Assembly: GCA_934095805.1 (NCBI GenBank)
Contig: CAKOKV010000052.1
Span: 1 to 6,781 of the forward strand
Direction of reading: 5' to 3'
Length of the DNA: 6,781 nt
Source: an uncultured Bacilli bacterium
GTDB taxonomy: Bacteria > Bacillota_I > Bacilli_A > RF39 > UBA660
The notes beneath the pieces are model-generated. The model was not told where the DNA came from and searched no databases. It saw only the letters and a list, made by a program, of their open reading frames with translations. Made by a program: the position numbers and the translations under genes. Below are positions 1 to 6,459 of this stretch, in pieces (position 1 is the stretch's first letter; every line of letters starts with the position of its first letter).

Positions 1-659
1 ACATTCTTATCCGCTTCTTCATATCCATAACTATTTTTATAATTATTAAACATTTTTTCTTGATCAGCATAACTTCTATAACCATCAGAAAGTACAAAAA
101 TATGACCCTCATCTTTAGCTGCTGAAATTAACTCTTCGATATTACCAAGTATACTCTTACTTATTTTAACACCTTTATATGAAATAGATACAGGTACATC
201 AATAATATCATCTGGTTCATAATCTTTACTTAAACCATATAGCCTATTAACAAGCATAAGTTCATTCTTACTTGTATCAGTTTCTTTTTCATTATCAAGC
301 CACTCTACATCAGCTTCAGTATTAACTATAGCAACAATATGAGTAAAAGTATCATCTTTATTTTTAGATTTATAATCTAAATATTTAGAAAGATTTTTAT
401 ATATAAAATACTTTTCCTTAATAAATAAAACAATATTTTTATTATATTTAACCTTTAATAAAGATTCAATTTTATCATCACTCAATTTATCTTTTATAAC
501 TTTAATCTCTTCTTCATTATAACCAACATTTAATAACTTATATTCATCTGTTTTTTTATAATTATAATCACTTATCATTTTAATACTAAAAACAATTATA
601 CTTACTAATATAACTATAAACACAAAGAATCTATAATAATTAAACTTTCTAACAACCAT
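1..659 (-). CDS. VanY-like (M15B) D-Ala-D-Ala carboxypeptidase, membrane-anchored, C-terminus cut by window edge
   Basis: Open from ATG at 659 to the left edge (219 whole codons, no stop), preceded by GGAGG at 670-666 with 6-nt spacing, which fixes the start. The N-terminus is short and basic, followed by one hydrophobic helix (about residues 10-27), so the enzyme is probably anchored with the rest outside the cell. Residues about 40-95 (LLNVGYNEEEIKVIKDKL, then a KEKYFIYKNL stretch) look like the helical pre-domain often found before VanY in low-GC Firmicutes. From about residue 135 the VanY fold begins: LVNRLYGLSKDYEPDDI, then SDGYRSYADQ at 191-200, the family's SGYRS..Q signature. The zinc-binding part (SEHQ..G.A.D and the later W-H) would lie beyond the edge, so catalytic competence cannot be judged. 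Family role: removing the terminal D-Ala from peptidoglycan stem peptides. It is transcribed divergently from the DUF5684 gene. The family call is fairly secure; glycopeptide resistance should not be inferred. Confidence 0.85.
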   Translation of the reverse strand, partial: MVVRKFNYYRFFVFIVILVSIIVFSIKMISDYNYKKTDEYKLLNVGYNEEEIKVIKDKLSDDKIESLLKVKYNKNIVLFIKEKYFIYKNLSKYLDYKSKNKDDTFTHIVAIVNTEADVEWLDNEKETDTSKNELMLVNRLYGLSKDYEPDDIIDVPVSISYKGVKISKSILGNIEELISAAKDEGHIFVLSDGYRSYADQEKMFNNYKNSYGYEEADKN

Positions 660-699
660 TTAATTCCTCCATAATAATTATACTAAAAATTAAAGAAAA

Positions 700-728
700 A
701 TCATATAAACATAACAAATATATACAAA
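700..728 (-). promoter_or_regulatory. Candidate promoter of the VanY-like gene
   Basis: On the minus strand TTTGTA (728-723) and TATGAT (705-700) are separated by 17 bp, giving a predicted start near 693 and a leader of about 35 nt before the GGAGG. An alternative -10, TATAAT at 682-677, lies only 7 nt from the ribosome binding site and has no good -35. AT-richness makes chance matches common. Confidence 0.3.
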
Positions 729-761
729 ATATGACACAAATTATTTAATAAATAAAAAATA

Positions 762-767
762 TATGAT
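762..767 (+). promoter_or_regulatory. Candidate -10 box of the DUF5684 gene
   Basis: TATGAT (762-767) lies 20 nt before the ribosome binding site at 787-795, a sensible distance. No convincing -35 is seen: the 17-bp position (739-744) reads AATTAT. The in-frame ATG at 763 lies inside this box, which argues against its being a start codon. Confidence 0.35.
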
Positions 768-786
768 AAAATCAAATTATAAACAT

Positions 787-795
787 AGAAAGGAG
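787..795 (+). promoter_or_regulatory. Ribosome binding site fixing the start at 802
   Basis: AGAAAGGAG is a near-perfect anti-16S match 6 nt before ATG 802. The longer in-frame alternative from ATG 763 has no Shine-Dalgarno, and its extra 13 codons (MIKSNYKHRKELN) would be translated from this leader. The start at 802 is therefore chosen. Confidence 0.9.
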
Positions 796-801
796 TTAAA
801 T

Positions 802-1521
802 ATGTACGGAGATTATAGTGTATATGGAGACAGCATATCAATGGATTCAAGTAACTTATTAGGAGGAGCTTTATTAGCTAGTTTTGGCACAATGATGTTA
901 ATATCTTCTGCTGTTGGATTAGTAATGTTAATCTCAATGTGGAAAATATTTAAAAAGGCTGGTAAACCAGGTTGGGCATCAATTATACCTATTTATAATA
1001 TTTATACGATGATTCAAATAGCAAAATTACCAACTTATTACTTGTTATTATTTATAATTCCAATAGCTAACATTTATGCAATGTTTAAAATTTATATTGA
1101 ATTAGCACATAAATTCAACAAATCAACTGGATTTGGAGTTGGATTAATATTCTTAAGTGTTATTTTCTTCCCTATGTTAGCATTTGGTGATGCTACATAT
1201 GAAGATAGTATTATTGAAACAAATAATAATGTTCCAAATAATAATACAAATAATGTTGTAAACAATAATTTAAATAATGTAAATAACACTGTTGTTGAAC
1301 AAAAATCTGTTCAAAATACATTTATTCAAAATGACACACCAGTAATGCAACAACAACCAACAACTACAACTAGTTCATTAGAAATTCCAGAAACAGAAGA
1401 AATGAAACCTGAAATTCAAAGTGAACCAGTAACAACAGTTACTGAAAACAAATTTGTTTCAAATCAAATTAATATTCCAAATTCAGAACCAGTAAATGAT
1501 ATAAATAATAATCAACAATAA
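802..1521 (+). CDS. DUF5684-type small membrane protein with Asn/Gln/Thr-rich tail
   Basis: 239 residues from ATG 802. The N-terminal 20 residues are polar; a first membrane segment covers about 20-46, followed by the conserved-looking block WKIFKKAGKPGWASIIPIYN (47-66). A second segment lies at about 78-98 and a third at about 110-128. The KKAGKPGW..IIPIYN block followed by a short helix pair and LA.KF.KS..FG.GL is the pattern I associate with DUF5684, a family of unknown function sometimes found near signal peptidases. From about residue 131 the protein is a hydrophilic tail of 109 residues with NNN runs at about 141-162, then Q-, T- and E/P-rich sequence, and no recognisable domain; it looks disordered. 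No signal peptide cleavage site or sortase motif is seen. It stands alone as a transcription unit, divergent from the VanY-like gene and convergent with cysS. Family membership is well supported by pattern; function is unknown. Confidence 0.8.
   Translation: MYGDYSVYGDSISMDSSNLLGGALLASFGTMMLISSAVGLVMLISMWKIFKKAGKPGWASIIPIYNIYTMIQIAKLPTYYLLLFIIPIANIYAMFKIYIELAHKFNKSTGFGVGLIFLSVIFFPMLAFGDATYEDSIIETNNNVPNNNTNNVVNNNLNNVNNTVVEQKSVQNTFIQNDTPVMQQQPTTTTSSLEIPETEEMKPEIQSEPVTTVTENKFVSNQINIPNSEPVNDINNNQQ
1219..1518 (+). other. Low-complexity coding segment (Asn-rich, then Gln/Thr/Glu/Pro-rich)
   Basis: This codes for residues 140-239 of the DUF5684 protein. The first part (about 1222-1290) is dominated by AAT/AAC codons giving NNN runs spaced by V, P, T and L; the remainder contains QQQ, TTTT and E/P-rich stretches. 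Near-repeats of AATAAT make it prone to replication slippage, so length differences between strains would be expected. Confidence 0.75.
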
Positions 1522-1546
1522 AAAAATTCACAATTGTGAATTTTTT
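1521..1546. terminator. Perfect palindrome serving as shared terminator of two convergent genes
   Basis: A perfect 26-bp palindrome centred on CAATTG: six A, TTCA, CAATTG, TGAA, six T. It folds as a hairpin on either strand, with an A-run on one side and a U-run on the other in both directions. The plus-strand gene's TAA (1519-1521) and the cysS TAA (1547-1545) both overlap its ends, leaving 23 bp between the genes. It is best read as an intrinsic bidirectional terminator. Confidence 0.8.
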
Positions 1547-2939
1547 ATTTTCTTTCAAATGTTGTACCTTCTCTTGTATCCTTAAGAATAATACCCATTT
1601 CTAACAAATCATTACGAATCTTATCAGCCAATTCATAATTCTTGTTCTTCTTAGCTTCATTTCTTTCTTCTATTAATTTTAGAATTTCTTCGTTAGACTC
1701 ATCACTTGTATTATTACTTTCAGTTAATGATAAACTAAGAACCTTATCAAAATCAGAAATAAGTTTATATTTAGTACTATCATTAGTATCTAATTTTAAT
1801 ACTTCAAATACAAGAGTTAATGCATTAGCAGTATTCAAATCATCTTCTAAACATTCCTTAAACTTTAAATCATATTTATTATAAACATCATTATCAATTT
1901 CTTCATTCTTTTTAAGACTTAAAACCCTATTTTTAAGTTTCTTATAAGCAGTTTCTGCACCATCTAATGAAGGATAACTAAATGTTAATTGTTTTCTATA
2001 ATGACTTTGTAAACATAAGAAACGATAACTAAGTGGATCATAACCATTTTCTACTAATGTATCAACAGTTAATGTCTTACCATGACTCTTACTCATCTTT
2101 CCACTCTCATCATTTAAATGTTCACCATGAACCCAATAATTACACCAATGATGCCCTAAAAAACTTTCTGATTGAGCAATCTCATTAGTATGATGTGGAA
2201 ATATATTATCAACACCACCACAATGTATATCTAAATGTTCACCCAAATATTTAATACTAATTCCAGTACATTCAATATGCCATCCTGGATATCCTAATCC
2301 AAATGGGCTTTCCCATTTCAAATCTTGAGAATCAAATTTAGATTTAGTAAACCATAAAACAAAATCAGTTTTATTCTTCTTATTTGTATCAACATCAACA
2401 GAATCTCTTACTCCTTCTAATAAATTTTCTTCTTCATGATTTGTAAGAACATAATATTTATCTAATTTACTAGTATCAAAATAAACATTGCCACCAGCTT
2501 CATAAGCATAACCATCTTTTAGTAACTTCTCTATTATTTTAATATATTCATCAATATTTTGTGTAGCAGGAGACACTAATTCTGGTTTTTTAATATTTAA
2601 TTTTTCAAAATCTTCAAAAAATTTATCTGTATAGAATTTAGCAATTTCAAGAACAGTTTTATGTTCCTTTTTAGCAGAACTAACCATCTTATCATCGCCA
2701 CTATCAGCATCACTAGTTAAATGACCTACATCAGTGATATTCATACATCGTTTAACATTATACCCTAAATATCTTAATGTCTTTTCTAAGATATCTTCCA
2801 TAATATAAGTCCTTAAATTCCCAATATGAGCAAAATGATATACTGTAGGACCACAAGTATACATAGTAACAAGCTTATCATTCCAAGGTTTAAACTCCTC
2901 TTCTTTATGACTAGCTGTGTTATATATCATTAATGACAT
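1545..2939 (-). CDS. cysS: Cysteinyl-tRNA synthetase
   Basis: 464 residues, normal for class Ia CysRS. It charges tRNA-Cys with cysteine in the cytoplasm. Visible signatures: TMYTCGPTVYHFAHIGN, with the HIGH-type motif HIGN at 38-41 (common in Firmicutes); the KMSKS loop at 281-285; and all four expected zinc ligands, C29, C224 (in WHIECTG), H249 and E253 (in FPHHTNE). The stretch NITDVGHLTSDADSGDDKM (about 67-85) marks the CysRS subtype with this insertion-bearing loop, unlike the B. subtilis form with DVDDKLI. The C-terminal end has the anticodon-side pattern EERNEAKKNKNYELADKIR, ending DTREGTTFERK. The start at 2939 is chosen over in-frame ATG 2975 because AGGTG (2950-2946) lies 6 nt upstream and the extra 12 codons are not family-like. 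Only 98 bp separate it from the upstream gene, and no T-box leader fits there. Confidence 0.97.
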   Translation of the reverse strand: MSLMIYNTASHKEEEFKPWNDKLVTMYTCGPTVYHFAHIGNLRTYIMEDILEKTLRYLGYNVKRCMNITDVGHLTSDADSGDDKMVSSAKKEHKTVLEIAKFYTDKFFEDFEKLNIKKPELVSPATQNIDEYIKIIEKLLKDGYAYEAGGNVYFDTSKLDKYYVLTNHEEENLLEGVRDSVDVDTNKKNKTDFVLWFTKSKFDSQDLKWESPFGLGYPGWHIECTGISIKYLGEHLDIHCGGVDNIFPHHTNEIAQSESFLGHHWCNYWVHGEHLNDESGKMSKSHGKTLTVDTLVENGYDPLSYRFLCLQSHYRKQLTFSYPSLDGAETAYKKLKNRVLSLKKNEEIDNDVYNKYDLKFKECLEDDLNTANALTLVFEVLKLDTNDSTKYKLISDFDKVLSLSLTESNNTSDESNEEILKLIEERNEAKKNKNYELADKIRNDLLEMGIILKDTREGTTFERK

Positions 2940-2945
2940 ATGTTT

Positions 2946-2955
2946 CACCTCTTCC
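2946..2955 (-). promoter_or_regulatory. Ribosome binding site fixing the cysS start at 2939
   Basis: On the minus strand GGAAGAGGTG ends 6 nt before ATG 2939. It overlaps the 12 codons (MLKSLLKEEVKH) that a start at 2975 would add, so those codons are leader. Confidence 0.85.
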
Positions 2956-2965
2956 TTTAACAATG

Positions 2966-2974
2966 ATTTTAACA
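2966..2974 (-). promoter_or_regulatory. Candidate extended -10 of cysS
   Basis: Minus-strand TGTTAAAAT is an extended -10 (TGn plus TAAAAT) just upstream of the ribosome binding site. The -35 position reads TAGAAT, which is poor. A competing pair is TTGTTT (3007-3002) and TATAAA (2983-2978) with an 18-bp spacer, whose -35 would lie in the U-run of the preceding terminator. One of the two probably starts cysS transcription. Confidence 0.3.
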
Positions 2975-3000
2975 CATTTTATAATAATATTCTATGATAT

Positions 3001-3034
3001 AAAACAAAAAAGATTGAGAATATTCAATCTTTTT
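3001..3034 (-). terminator. Intrinsic terminator after the prepilin/BspA gene
   Basis: On the minus strand, 4 nt after the TAG stop, an 11-bp perfect stem (AAAAAGATTGA with TCAATCTTTTT; arms 3034-3024 and 3017-3007) encloses a 6-nt loop and runs into TTTTTTGTTTT. This is a classic rho-independent terminator that separates the gene from cysS. Confidence 0.85.
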
Positions 3035-3037
3035 AAA

Positions 3038-5176
3038 CTATTTAACGACAAATTTTAAAGTACTTGGTATATTTGTAATACTACTATCATTAAACTTAGC
3101 AGCAGCACTACTATTTTTAGCATAACCAGTTGTAGCTTTAGAATTATAAAATAATTCACTAAAATCTTCTACATTACTAATGTCAAAACTACTTAAATCA
3201 ATAGTGTTAACATAACTAGATTTAAACATACCTTTCATAGAAGTTAATTTAGAAGTATTAAATTTATCTAATCCAATAACATTTTTAATTTGAGTATTAT
3301 AGTTCCATATATCACCAAACATATAGTTCATACTTGTTACATTACTAGTATCAAAATTAGATACATCTAAATCAGTAATTTTAACTCTGCTAAACATAGA
3401 ATTCATATTAGTAACTTTACTTGTATTAAATTTATTTAATCCTTTTATTTTTGTTAACTTATGACAGTAAAACATACCACCCATATCAGTTACATTGCTT
3501 GTATCAAAACTGCTTACATCAATTTCAGAAATATTACTTCCACTAAACATAGAATTCATATTAGTAACCTTACTTGTATCAAAACTTTTAATATTTAATG
3601 TTTCAATAGAACTATTAGTAAACATATTAGCCATATTTGTTACTTTACTTGTATTAAAATTACTTAAATCAAGATTTTTAGTTTTAACATCCCAGAACAT
3701 ACCATTCATATTAGTAACCTTACTTGTATCAAAACTGCTTACATCTAAATTTTCATCAATAGTACCAGTAAACATATGAAACATAGTTGTTACTTTTGAT
3801 GTATCAAATTTATTTAATCCTTTTATTTTTTTAGATTTATTTCCATTAAACATATATGCCATATTTGTTACTTTACTAGTATCAAAACTGCTTAAATCCA
3901 ATTGTAAAGAGTTATTTGAAAACATACTATACATGCTTGTAACTTTACTTGTATTAAAATTAGTTAATCCTTTTACCTCTTTGCCATGAGAATTATTAAA
4001 CATATTTTCTAAAGTAGTAGCATTACTTGTATCAAAATTAGTCAAATTAATATATTCAACATCAGAAAACATAAACATCGCACCAAATGAAGTAACATTA
4101 CTAGTATTAAAGTTTTCAAGTCCAATTAATTTTTTAGTTTTAGCCCCACTAAACATATTAGACATATTAGTTACTTTACTTGTATCTAATGAACTAACAT
4201 CCAGTGAATCTACTTTACTTCCCGAAAACATATATTGCATCTTTACAACATTTCTTGTATCTAACGAACTCAAATCAAGTTCTGTAACAGCAGTACTAGC
4301 GAACATACTATCCATTACAGTTACTTTGCTAGTACTAAAGTATTCCAAATTTATATTTTCAGCTTTACTACTATTAAACATATTACCCATAGAAGTTACA
4401 TTTCTTGTATCTAATTTTTCTAAACCTATTATTTCAGTAGCATAGCTTCCATAAAACATTGAATTCATATTTACTACATTACTTGAGTTAAAATTACTTA
4501 TATCAATTGAACTAGCATGACTATATCTAAACATTGCATTAGTTGATACTACTGGTTTACCATTTATTGATGAACATATTTCACCACTAACTGGATTTGT
4601 ACTTGATTTATCTGTAAGTTGTACTCCCCATCCATCAGTTCCTAAATACATCCAACTAATGCCTTCATTATCTTTTAGATTTCCTCCTTGTTGTTTATAT
4701 CTATATGTATAGGGACCTCGAACAAATTCTGCACCTTGAACTAGTTTACCATCATAAGTACATTTAAGTACCTCTGGAGCATTAGGATTACCACTACAAT
4801 CTCCTTCTTCTATATCATCTATAGTTAAATCATTAACAGTTGTCTTATTTCCTCTTAGACAATAAGTTCCATTTGTTATTTTTACATTTTTTATATAACC
4901 TTTATTATCTAAATTAATATTATACTCATAATTATTCGCATCAATATCTAATTTATTAAGAGTATTACTAATCTTTGTTATACTATTGCCTTTCATATTT
5001 TCTGAAATGTATTTTTTAGAAACTTCTTTATATATAGTCTTAGCTTCTGTTAAAAATATCTCTTTTTTAGCTCTATTAAACATTTCAAGTACATTAGGTA
5101 ATGCAAGTATTACTAGTATTGCAAGTATAGCTATTACTGCTAGTAATTCTACTAATGTAAATCCCTTTTTATTCAT
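3038..5176 (-). CDS. Giant pilin-like surface protein: type IV prepilin N-terminus fused to BspA/DUF285 repeats
   Basis: 712 residues. The N-terminus MNKKGFTLVELLAVIAI is a class III (type IV prepilin) leader: cleavage by a prepilin peptidase is expected after G5, giving mature F1 and the conserved Glu5 (E10 of the precursor). Residues 6-29 are the hydrophobic helix, continuing amphipathically to about 60. A small pilin-like head (about 65-130) holds C106 and C127, a plausible disulfide. A linker (about 135-212, with C139, C201 and GTDGWGVQLTDKSSTNPVSG at 179-198) leads to about 18 repeats (229-676) of the form F-D-T-S-K/N-V-T-x-M-x-x-M-F, the DUF285/BspA leucine-rich-like pattern. A short cap (677-712) ends the protein; there is no LPXTG or C-terminal anchor. 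Ordinary pilins are about 150-200 residues, so this is probably a minor or tip pilin or an adhesin carried by a pilus-type machine; no such machine is in the window. Weak AGAGG (5190-5186) precedes the ATG by 9 nt. Domain calls are secure; role is inferred. Confidence 0.93.
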   Translation of the reverse strand: MNKKGFTLVELLAVIAILAILVILALPNVLEMFNRAKKEIFLTEAKTIYKEVSKKYISENMKGNSITKISNTLNKLDIDANNYEYNINLDNKGYIKNVKITNGTYCLRGNKTTVNDLTIDDIEEGDCSGNPNAPEVLKCTYDGKLVQGAEFVRGPYTYRYKQQGGNLKDNEGISWMYLGTDGWGVQLTDKSSTNPVSGEICSSINGKPVVSTNAMFRYSHASSIDISNFNSSNVVNMNSMFYGSYATEIIGLEKLDTRNVTSMGNMFNSSKAENINLEYFSTSKVTVMDSMFASTAVTELDLSSLDTRNVVKMQYMFSGSKVDSLDVSSLDTSKVTNMSNMFSGAKTKKLIGLENFNTSNVTSFGAMFMFSDVEYINLTNFDTSNATTLENMFNNSHGKEVKGLTNFNTSKVTSMYSMFSNNSLQLDLSSFDTSKVTNMAYMFNGNKSKKIKGLNKFDTSKVTTMFHMFTGTIDENLDVSSFDTSKVTNMNGMFWDVKTKNLDLSNFNTSKVTNMANMFTNSSIETLNIKSFDTSKVTNMNSMFSGSNISEIDVSSFDTSNVTDMGGMFYCHKLTKIKGLNKFNTSKVTNMNSMFSRVKITDLDVSNFDTSNVTSMNYMFGDIWNYNTQIKNVIGLDKFNTSKLTSMKGMFKSSYVNTIDLSSFDISNVEDFSELFYNSKATTGYAKNSSAAAKFNDSSITNIPSTLKFVVK
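3149..4492 (-). repeat. Tandem array of 18 DUF285/BspA repeat units
   Basis: Units begin at residues 229, 255, 280, 305, 330, 356, 381, 407, 431, 457, 482, 507, 532, 557, 583, 608, 639 and 664, a spacing of 24-26 except one of 31. Two subtypes alternate irregularly: units preceded by an I/V/L-x-G-L-x-x-F/L strand (units 2, 6, 8, 10, 15, 17; mostly 26 residues) and units preceded by LDLSSF-like strands. Early units are the more divergent (LDTRNVVKMQ, FNSSNVVNMN); units 8-16 are closest to FDTSKVTNM. At DNA level a 33-bp exact repeat occurs at 3554-3586 and 3704-3736. Confidence 0.9.
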
Positions 5177-5202
5177 TTAACCTAACCTCTATTCTATTAG
5201 AT

Positions 5203-5211
5203 ATTTTACCA
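5203..5211 (-). promoter_or_regulatory. Candidate extended -10 of the prepilin/BspA gene
   Basis: Minus-strand TGGTAAAAT (TGn plus TAAAAT) lies between the recA terminator and the ribosome binding site. The 17-bp -35 position (5231-5226) reads TAGAAA, which is poor and falls within the terminator stem. The same 9-mer recurs at 6422-6414. A start near 5196 would leave a leader of about 20 nt. Confidence 0.3.
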
Positions 5212-5214
5212 TTT

Positions 5215-5238
5215 AAAAAGCACTATTTCTAGTACTTT
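5215..5238 (-). terminator. Intrinsic terminator after recA
   Basis: Directly after the recA stop, minus-strand AAAGTACTA (5238-5230), a GAAA tetraloop and TAGTGCTTT (5225-5217) form a 9-bp stem with one G-U pair, followed by a five-T run (5219-5215, partly shared with the stem). Confidence 0.75.
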
Positions 5239-5239
5239 A

Positions 5240-6262
5240 TTATTTTTTATCATCAGCTTTTTTTATATCTTCTGTATTACTAAATAAACTCTTTCTAACT
5301 TTTTCTTCTATTTCTTTATACATAGCTGGATTGTTTTTAAGAACAAGCTTAACATTTTCTTTACCTTGTCCAATCTTTTCACCTTTATAACTAAACCAAG
5401 CTCCACTCTTATCAATAATACCAATGTTAGAAGCTAAATCAATTATTTCTCCAGTCTTAGAAATTCCTTCTCCATACATAATTTCAACTTCAGCAGTCTT
5501 AAATGGAGGAGCTACTTTATTTTTAACTACTTTAATATTTGTTTTATTACCAAGAACATCTCCACCTACTTTTATTTGTTCTCCTCTTCTTACATCAAGT
5601 CTAACTGTTGAATAAAACTTTAATGCTCTTCCACCAGGTGTTGTTTCAGGATTACCAAACATAACTCCAACTTTTTCTCTTAATTGATTAATGAATATAC
5701 AAATAGTATTTGTTTTATTTATAACACCACTAAGTTTTCTAAGTGCTTGACTCATAAGTCTTGCTTGAAGACCTACATGAGAATCTCCCATTTCTCCTTC
5801 TATCTCAGCTTGTGGAACTAATGCAGCAACTGAATCTATAACTATAATACTCATAGCTTCACTTCTAACTAATGCTTCAACTATTTCTAAAGCTTGTTCT
5901 CCTGTATCAGGTTGAGATAATAATAATTCATCAATATCTACACCAAGCTTTCTAGCATAAACTGGATCTAGTGCATGCTCTGCATCAATAAAAGCAGCTC
6001 TTCCTCCTGTCTTTTGTACTTCTGCAATAGCATGTAAAGCAATAGTAGTTTTACCACTTGATTCAGGTCCAAATATTTCAATTATTCTTCCTTTTGGAAA
6101 ACCACCAACACCAAGGGCTTGATCAAGTAATAATGAACCACTTGATACAACATCTATATTTTTAACTCCTCTTTCTCCTAATTTCATAATAGCACCCTTA
6201 CCGAATTGTTTTTCAATATCAGCAAGTACTTGATCTAAAGTTTTATCTTTTTCTTTTTTCAT
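5240..6262 (-). CDS. recA: Recombinase RecA
   Basis: 340 residues, full length for the family (usually about 340-355). RecA forms ATP-dependent filaments on single-stranded DNA, drives strand exchange and triggers LexA self-cleavage in the SOS response. Landmarks: N-terminal helix with KALDQ-like [22 protein letters not shown] (8-29); Walker A GPESSGKT (65-72); catalytic Glu in DAEHALD (E95); Walker B SIIVIDS (138-144); DNA-binding loop L2 and allosteric region around [21 protein letters not shown] (191-211); and [14 protein letters not shown] (287-300). It ends in a short charged tail. ATG 6262 has GAAGGAG (6277-6271) 8 nt upstream. It has its own strong promoter and a likely SOS box upstream and its own terminator downstream, so it is probably monocistronic. 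The upstream neighbour is pgsA; cinA, often between them in Firmicutes, is missing. Confidence 0.99.
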   Translation of the reverse strand: MKKEKDKTLDQVLADIEKQFGKGAIMKLGERGVKNIDVVSSGSLLLDQALGVGGFPKGRIIEIFGPESSGKTTIALHAIAEVQKTGGRAAFIDAEHALDPVYARKLGVDIDELLLSQPDTGEQALEIVEALVRSEAMSIIVIDSVAALVPQAEIEGEMGDSHVGLQARLMSQALRKLSGVINKTNTICIFINQLREKVGVMFGNPETTPGGRALKFYSTVRLDVRRGEQIKVGGDVLGNKTNIKVVKNKVAPPFKTAEVEIMYGEGISKTGEIIDLASNIGIIDKSGAWFSYKGEKIGQGKENVKLVLKNNPAMYKEIEEKVRKSLFSNTEDIKKADDKK

Positions 6263-6286
6263 AAGTTTTTCTCCTTCAGTAATTTA

Positions 6287-6315
6287 ATTGTAAAATAAAA
6301 AAAATGCTTTGTCAA
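6287..6315 (-). promoter_or_regulatory. recA promoter, near-consensus sigma-A type
   Basis: On the minus strand a perfect -35 TTGACA (6315-6310), a 17-bp spacer (6309-6293) and -10 TACAAT (6292-6287, one mismatch from TATAAT). The predicted start near 6280 gives a very short leader into GAAGGAG. This is the best promoter in the window. Confidence 0.88.
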
Positions 6316-6325
6316 CACTTTTTTA

Positions 6326-6339
6326 CAAACAATTGTTTG
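6326..6339. promoter_or_regulatory. Probable LexA (SOS) box upstream of recA
   Basis: A perfect 14-bp palindrome, CAAACAATTGTTTG, 10 bp upstream of the recA -35. It matches the Bacillus SOS-box consensus CGAACRNRYGTTYG at 12 of 14 positions (position 2 is A for G, position 8 is T for R). Location before recA, symmetry and spacing together make LexA binding the best reading. Not proven: AT-rich palindromes also arise by chance. Confidence 0.7.
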
Positions 6340-6344
6340 ACTAA

Positions 6345-6384
6345 AATTTAATTATTAATTTTAATACTATTTGATAATTAAATT
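6345..6384. repeat. Imperfect AT-rich inverted repeat upstream of the recA SOS box
   Basis: Arms 6345-6358 and 6371-6384 pair over 14 positions with a single G-T mismatch, around a 12-nt spacer. There is no GC core or clear U-run, so it is a poor terminator. It may be a binding site, part of a leader, or chance in AT-rich DNA. The rest of the pgsA-recA gap (6385-6459) shows only a TATAAT (6387-6382) without a good -35 and a TGGTAAAAT (6422-6414), both on the minus strand. Confidence 0.4.
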
Positions 6385-6459
6385 ATAGTACTTCTAGTAT
6401 ACTTGAAAACTAAATTTTACCAGTAAATACCTATATAAAAATTGAATTTTAAGAAAATA

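Noticed and set aside
763..801. Extending the DUF5684 gene to the in-frame ATG at 763
   Set aside because: That ATG has no ribosome binding site and lies in the probable -10 box, while AGAAAGGAG sits at ideal distance from ATG 802.
2940..3037. T-box riboswitch upstream of cysS
   Set aside because: The gap is only 98 bp and mostly filled by the preceding gene's terminator. There is no room for a T-box leader, and no T-box-like sequence was seen.
3495..3779. Long plus-strand open frame inside the repeat array
   Set aside because: It is the antisense shadow of the DUF285 repeats (repetitive LLVSKLLTS pattern) with no ribosome binding site. The same holds for the opposite-strand frames at 1092-1289, 1642-1884, 4986-5180 and 5424-5615.
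3149..4492. CRISPR array or non-coding satellite suggested by regular spacing of about 75 bp
   Set aside because: The period equals 25 codons, the copies are degenerate, and one unbroken reading frame runs through all of them; it is a protein repeat.
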